From a virus, in the IMG/VR virus record IMGVR_UViG_3300013004_000239, positions 1-20,298 of that record: DNA of 20,298 bases; one strand, given 5' to 3'. Made by a program: the position numbers and the translations under genes. Under the pieces are notes generated by a model. That model ran no database searches, was not told the DNA's origin, and was given only the letters and a program-made list of their open reading frames with translations. This document shows, piece by piece, positions 20,283 through 20,298 of this stretch (within the stretch, counting starts at the first letter, position 1; each line of letters begins with the position of its first letter).

Positions 20283-20298
20283 ATGGAAAAGCATTTAC
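20283..20298 (+). CDS. Start of a next gene (partial)
   Basis: ATG at 20283 opens a frame MEKHL that runs off the window. It follows a terminator and a possible -7 box. Only five codons are visible, so whether it is a gene cannot be judged. Confidence 0.3.

Noticed and set aside
1-20298. CRISPR arrays, tRNA or rRNA genes, insertion sequences, integrase and attachment sites
   Set aside because: I saw no regular spacer-repeat array, no cloverleaf with conserved arms, no transposase and no integrase motif. The only regular array is the 11-nt iteron set, which is too short-spaced for CRISPR.

Overview
The window is part of a double-stranded DNA phage or prophage of a Bacteroidota host, most likely a Flavobacterium- or Cytophaga-type bacterium, with a long non-contractile (siphovirus) tail. 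Four things point to this host. The DNA is AT-rich. Shine-Dalgarno sequences are largely absent, and genes are coupled through TAATG, TGATG or ATGA overlaps. Three intergenic promoters match the Bacteroidota consensus exactly (TTG, 17 nt, TATATTTG). The baseplate hub, the fibre repeats (LSS-DWTTFN-K) and many small genes look like those of Bacteroidota phages. No integrase, terminase, portal or capsid gene is in the window, so temperate or virulent lifestyle cannot be decided.

Positions 1-9128 (rightward) are the tail module: the end of an upstream gene, major tail tube protein, tail assembly chaperone with a probable -1 frameshift in an A9 run, a short tape measure protein, a 1012-residue baseplate hub carrying an InlB-like domain and an inserted seven-bladed propeller, a 742-residue fibre, and three small fibre-proximal genes, closed by a strong terminator. 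Positions 9280-11914 (rightward) look like a lysis cassette: two small membrane proteins (holin candidates), a tiny basic protein, a calcineurin-like phosphoesterase, an M15 peptidase endolysin, two small conserved proteins and a membrane-anchored envelope protein.

Positions 12101-13006 are a leftward island of three genes: a four-cysteine protein, a DUF1599-like protein, and an unknown protein. From 13150 to the end (rightward) lie early genes: a tandem paralogous pair, an ERF single-strand annealing protein, a Gp157-like protein, several small HTH and unknown proteins, a replication initiator-like protein, a RecA-fold (DnaB/Twinkle-like) helicase, a small protein ending in an SSB-like acidic-aromatic tail, a RusA-like resolvase and an XRE regulator, closed by a terminator near 20240.

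The most unusual element is a compact structured RNA at about 16589-16680, directly after a perfect promoter. It has a 14-bp hairpin, a small middle hairpin and a terminator hairpin. The loops of the first and third hairpins are complementary over 7 nt, which predicts a kissing-loop fold. It lies immediately before the replication gene. That gene contains six GAAACG iterons spaced at exactly 11 nt (17011-17071), a candidate replication origin. Together they suggest an RNA-controlled replication start region. Several real genes shorter than about 50 codons (9489, 11226, 14726, 15237, 16413, 19214) are annotated here from sequence and overlap evidence.
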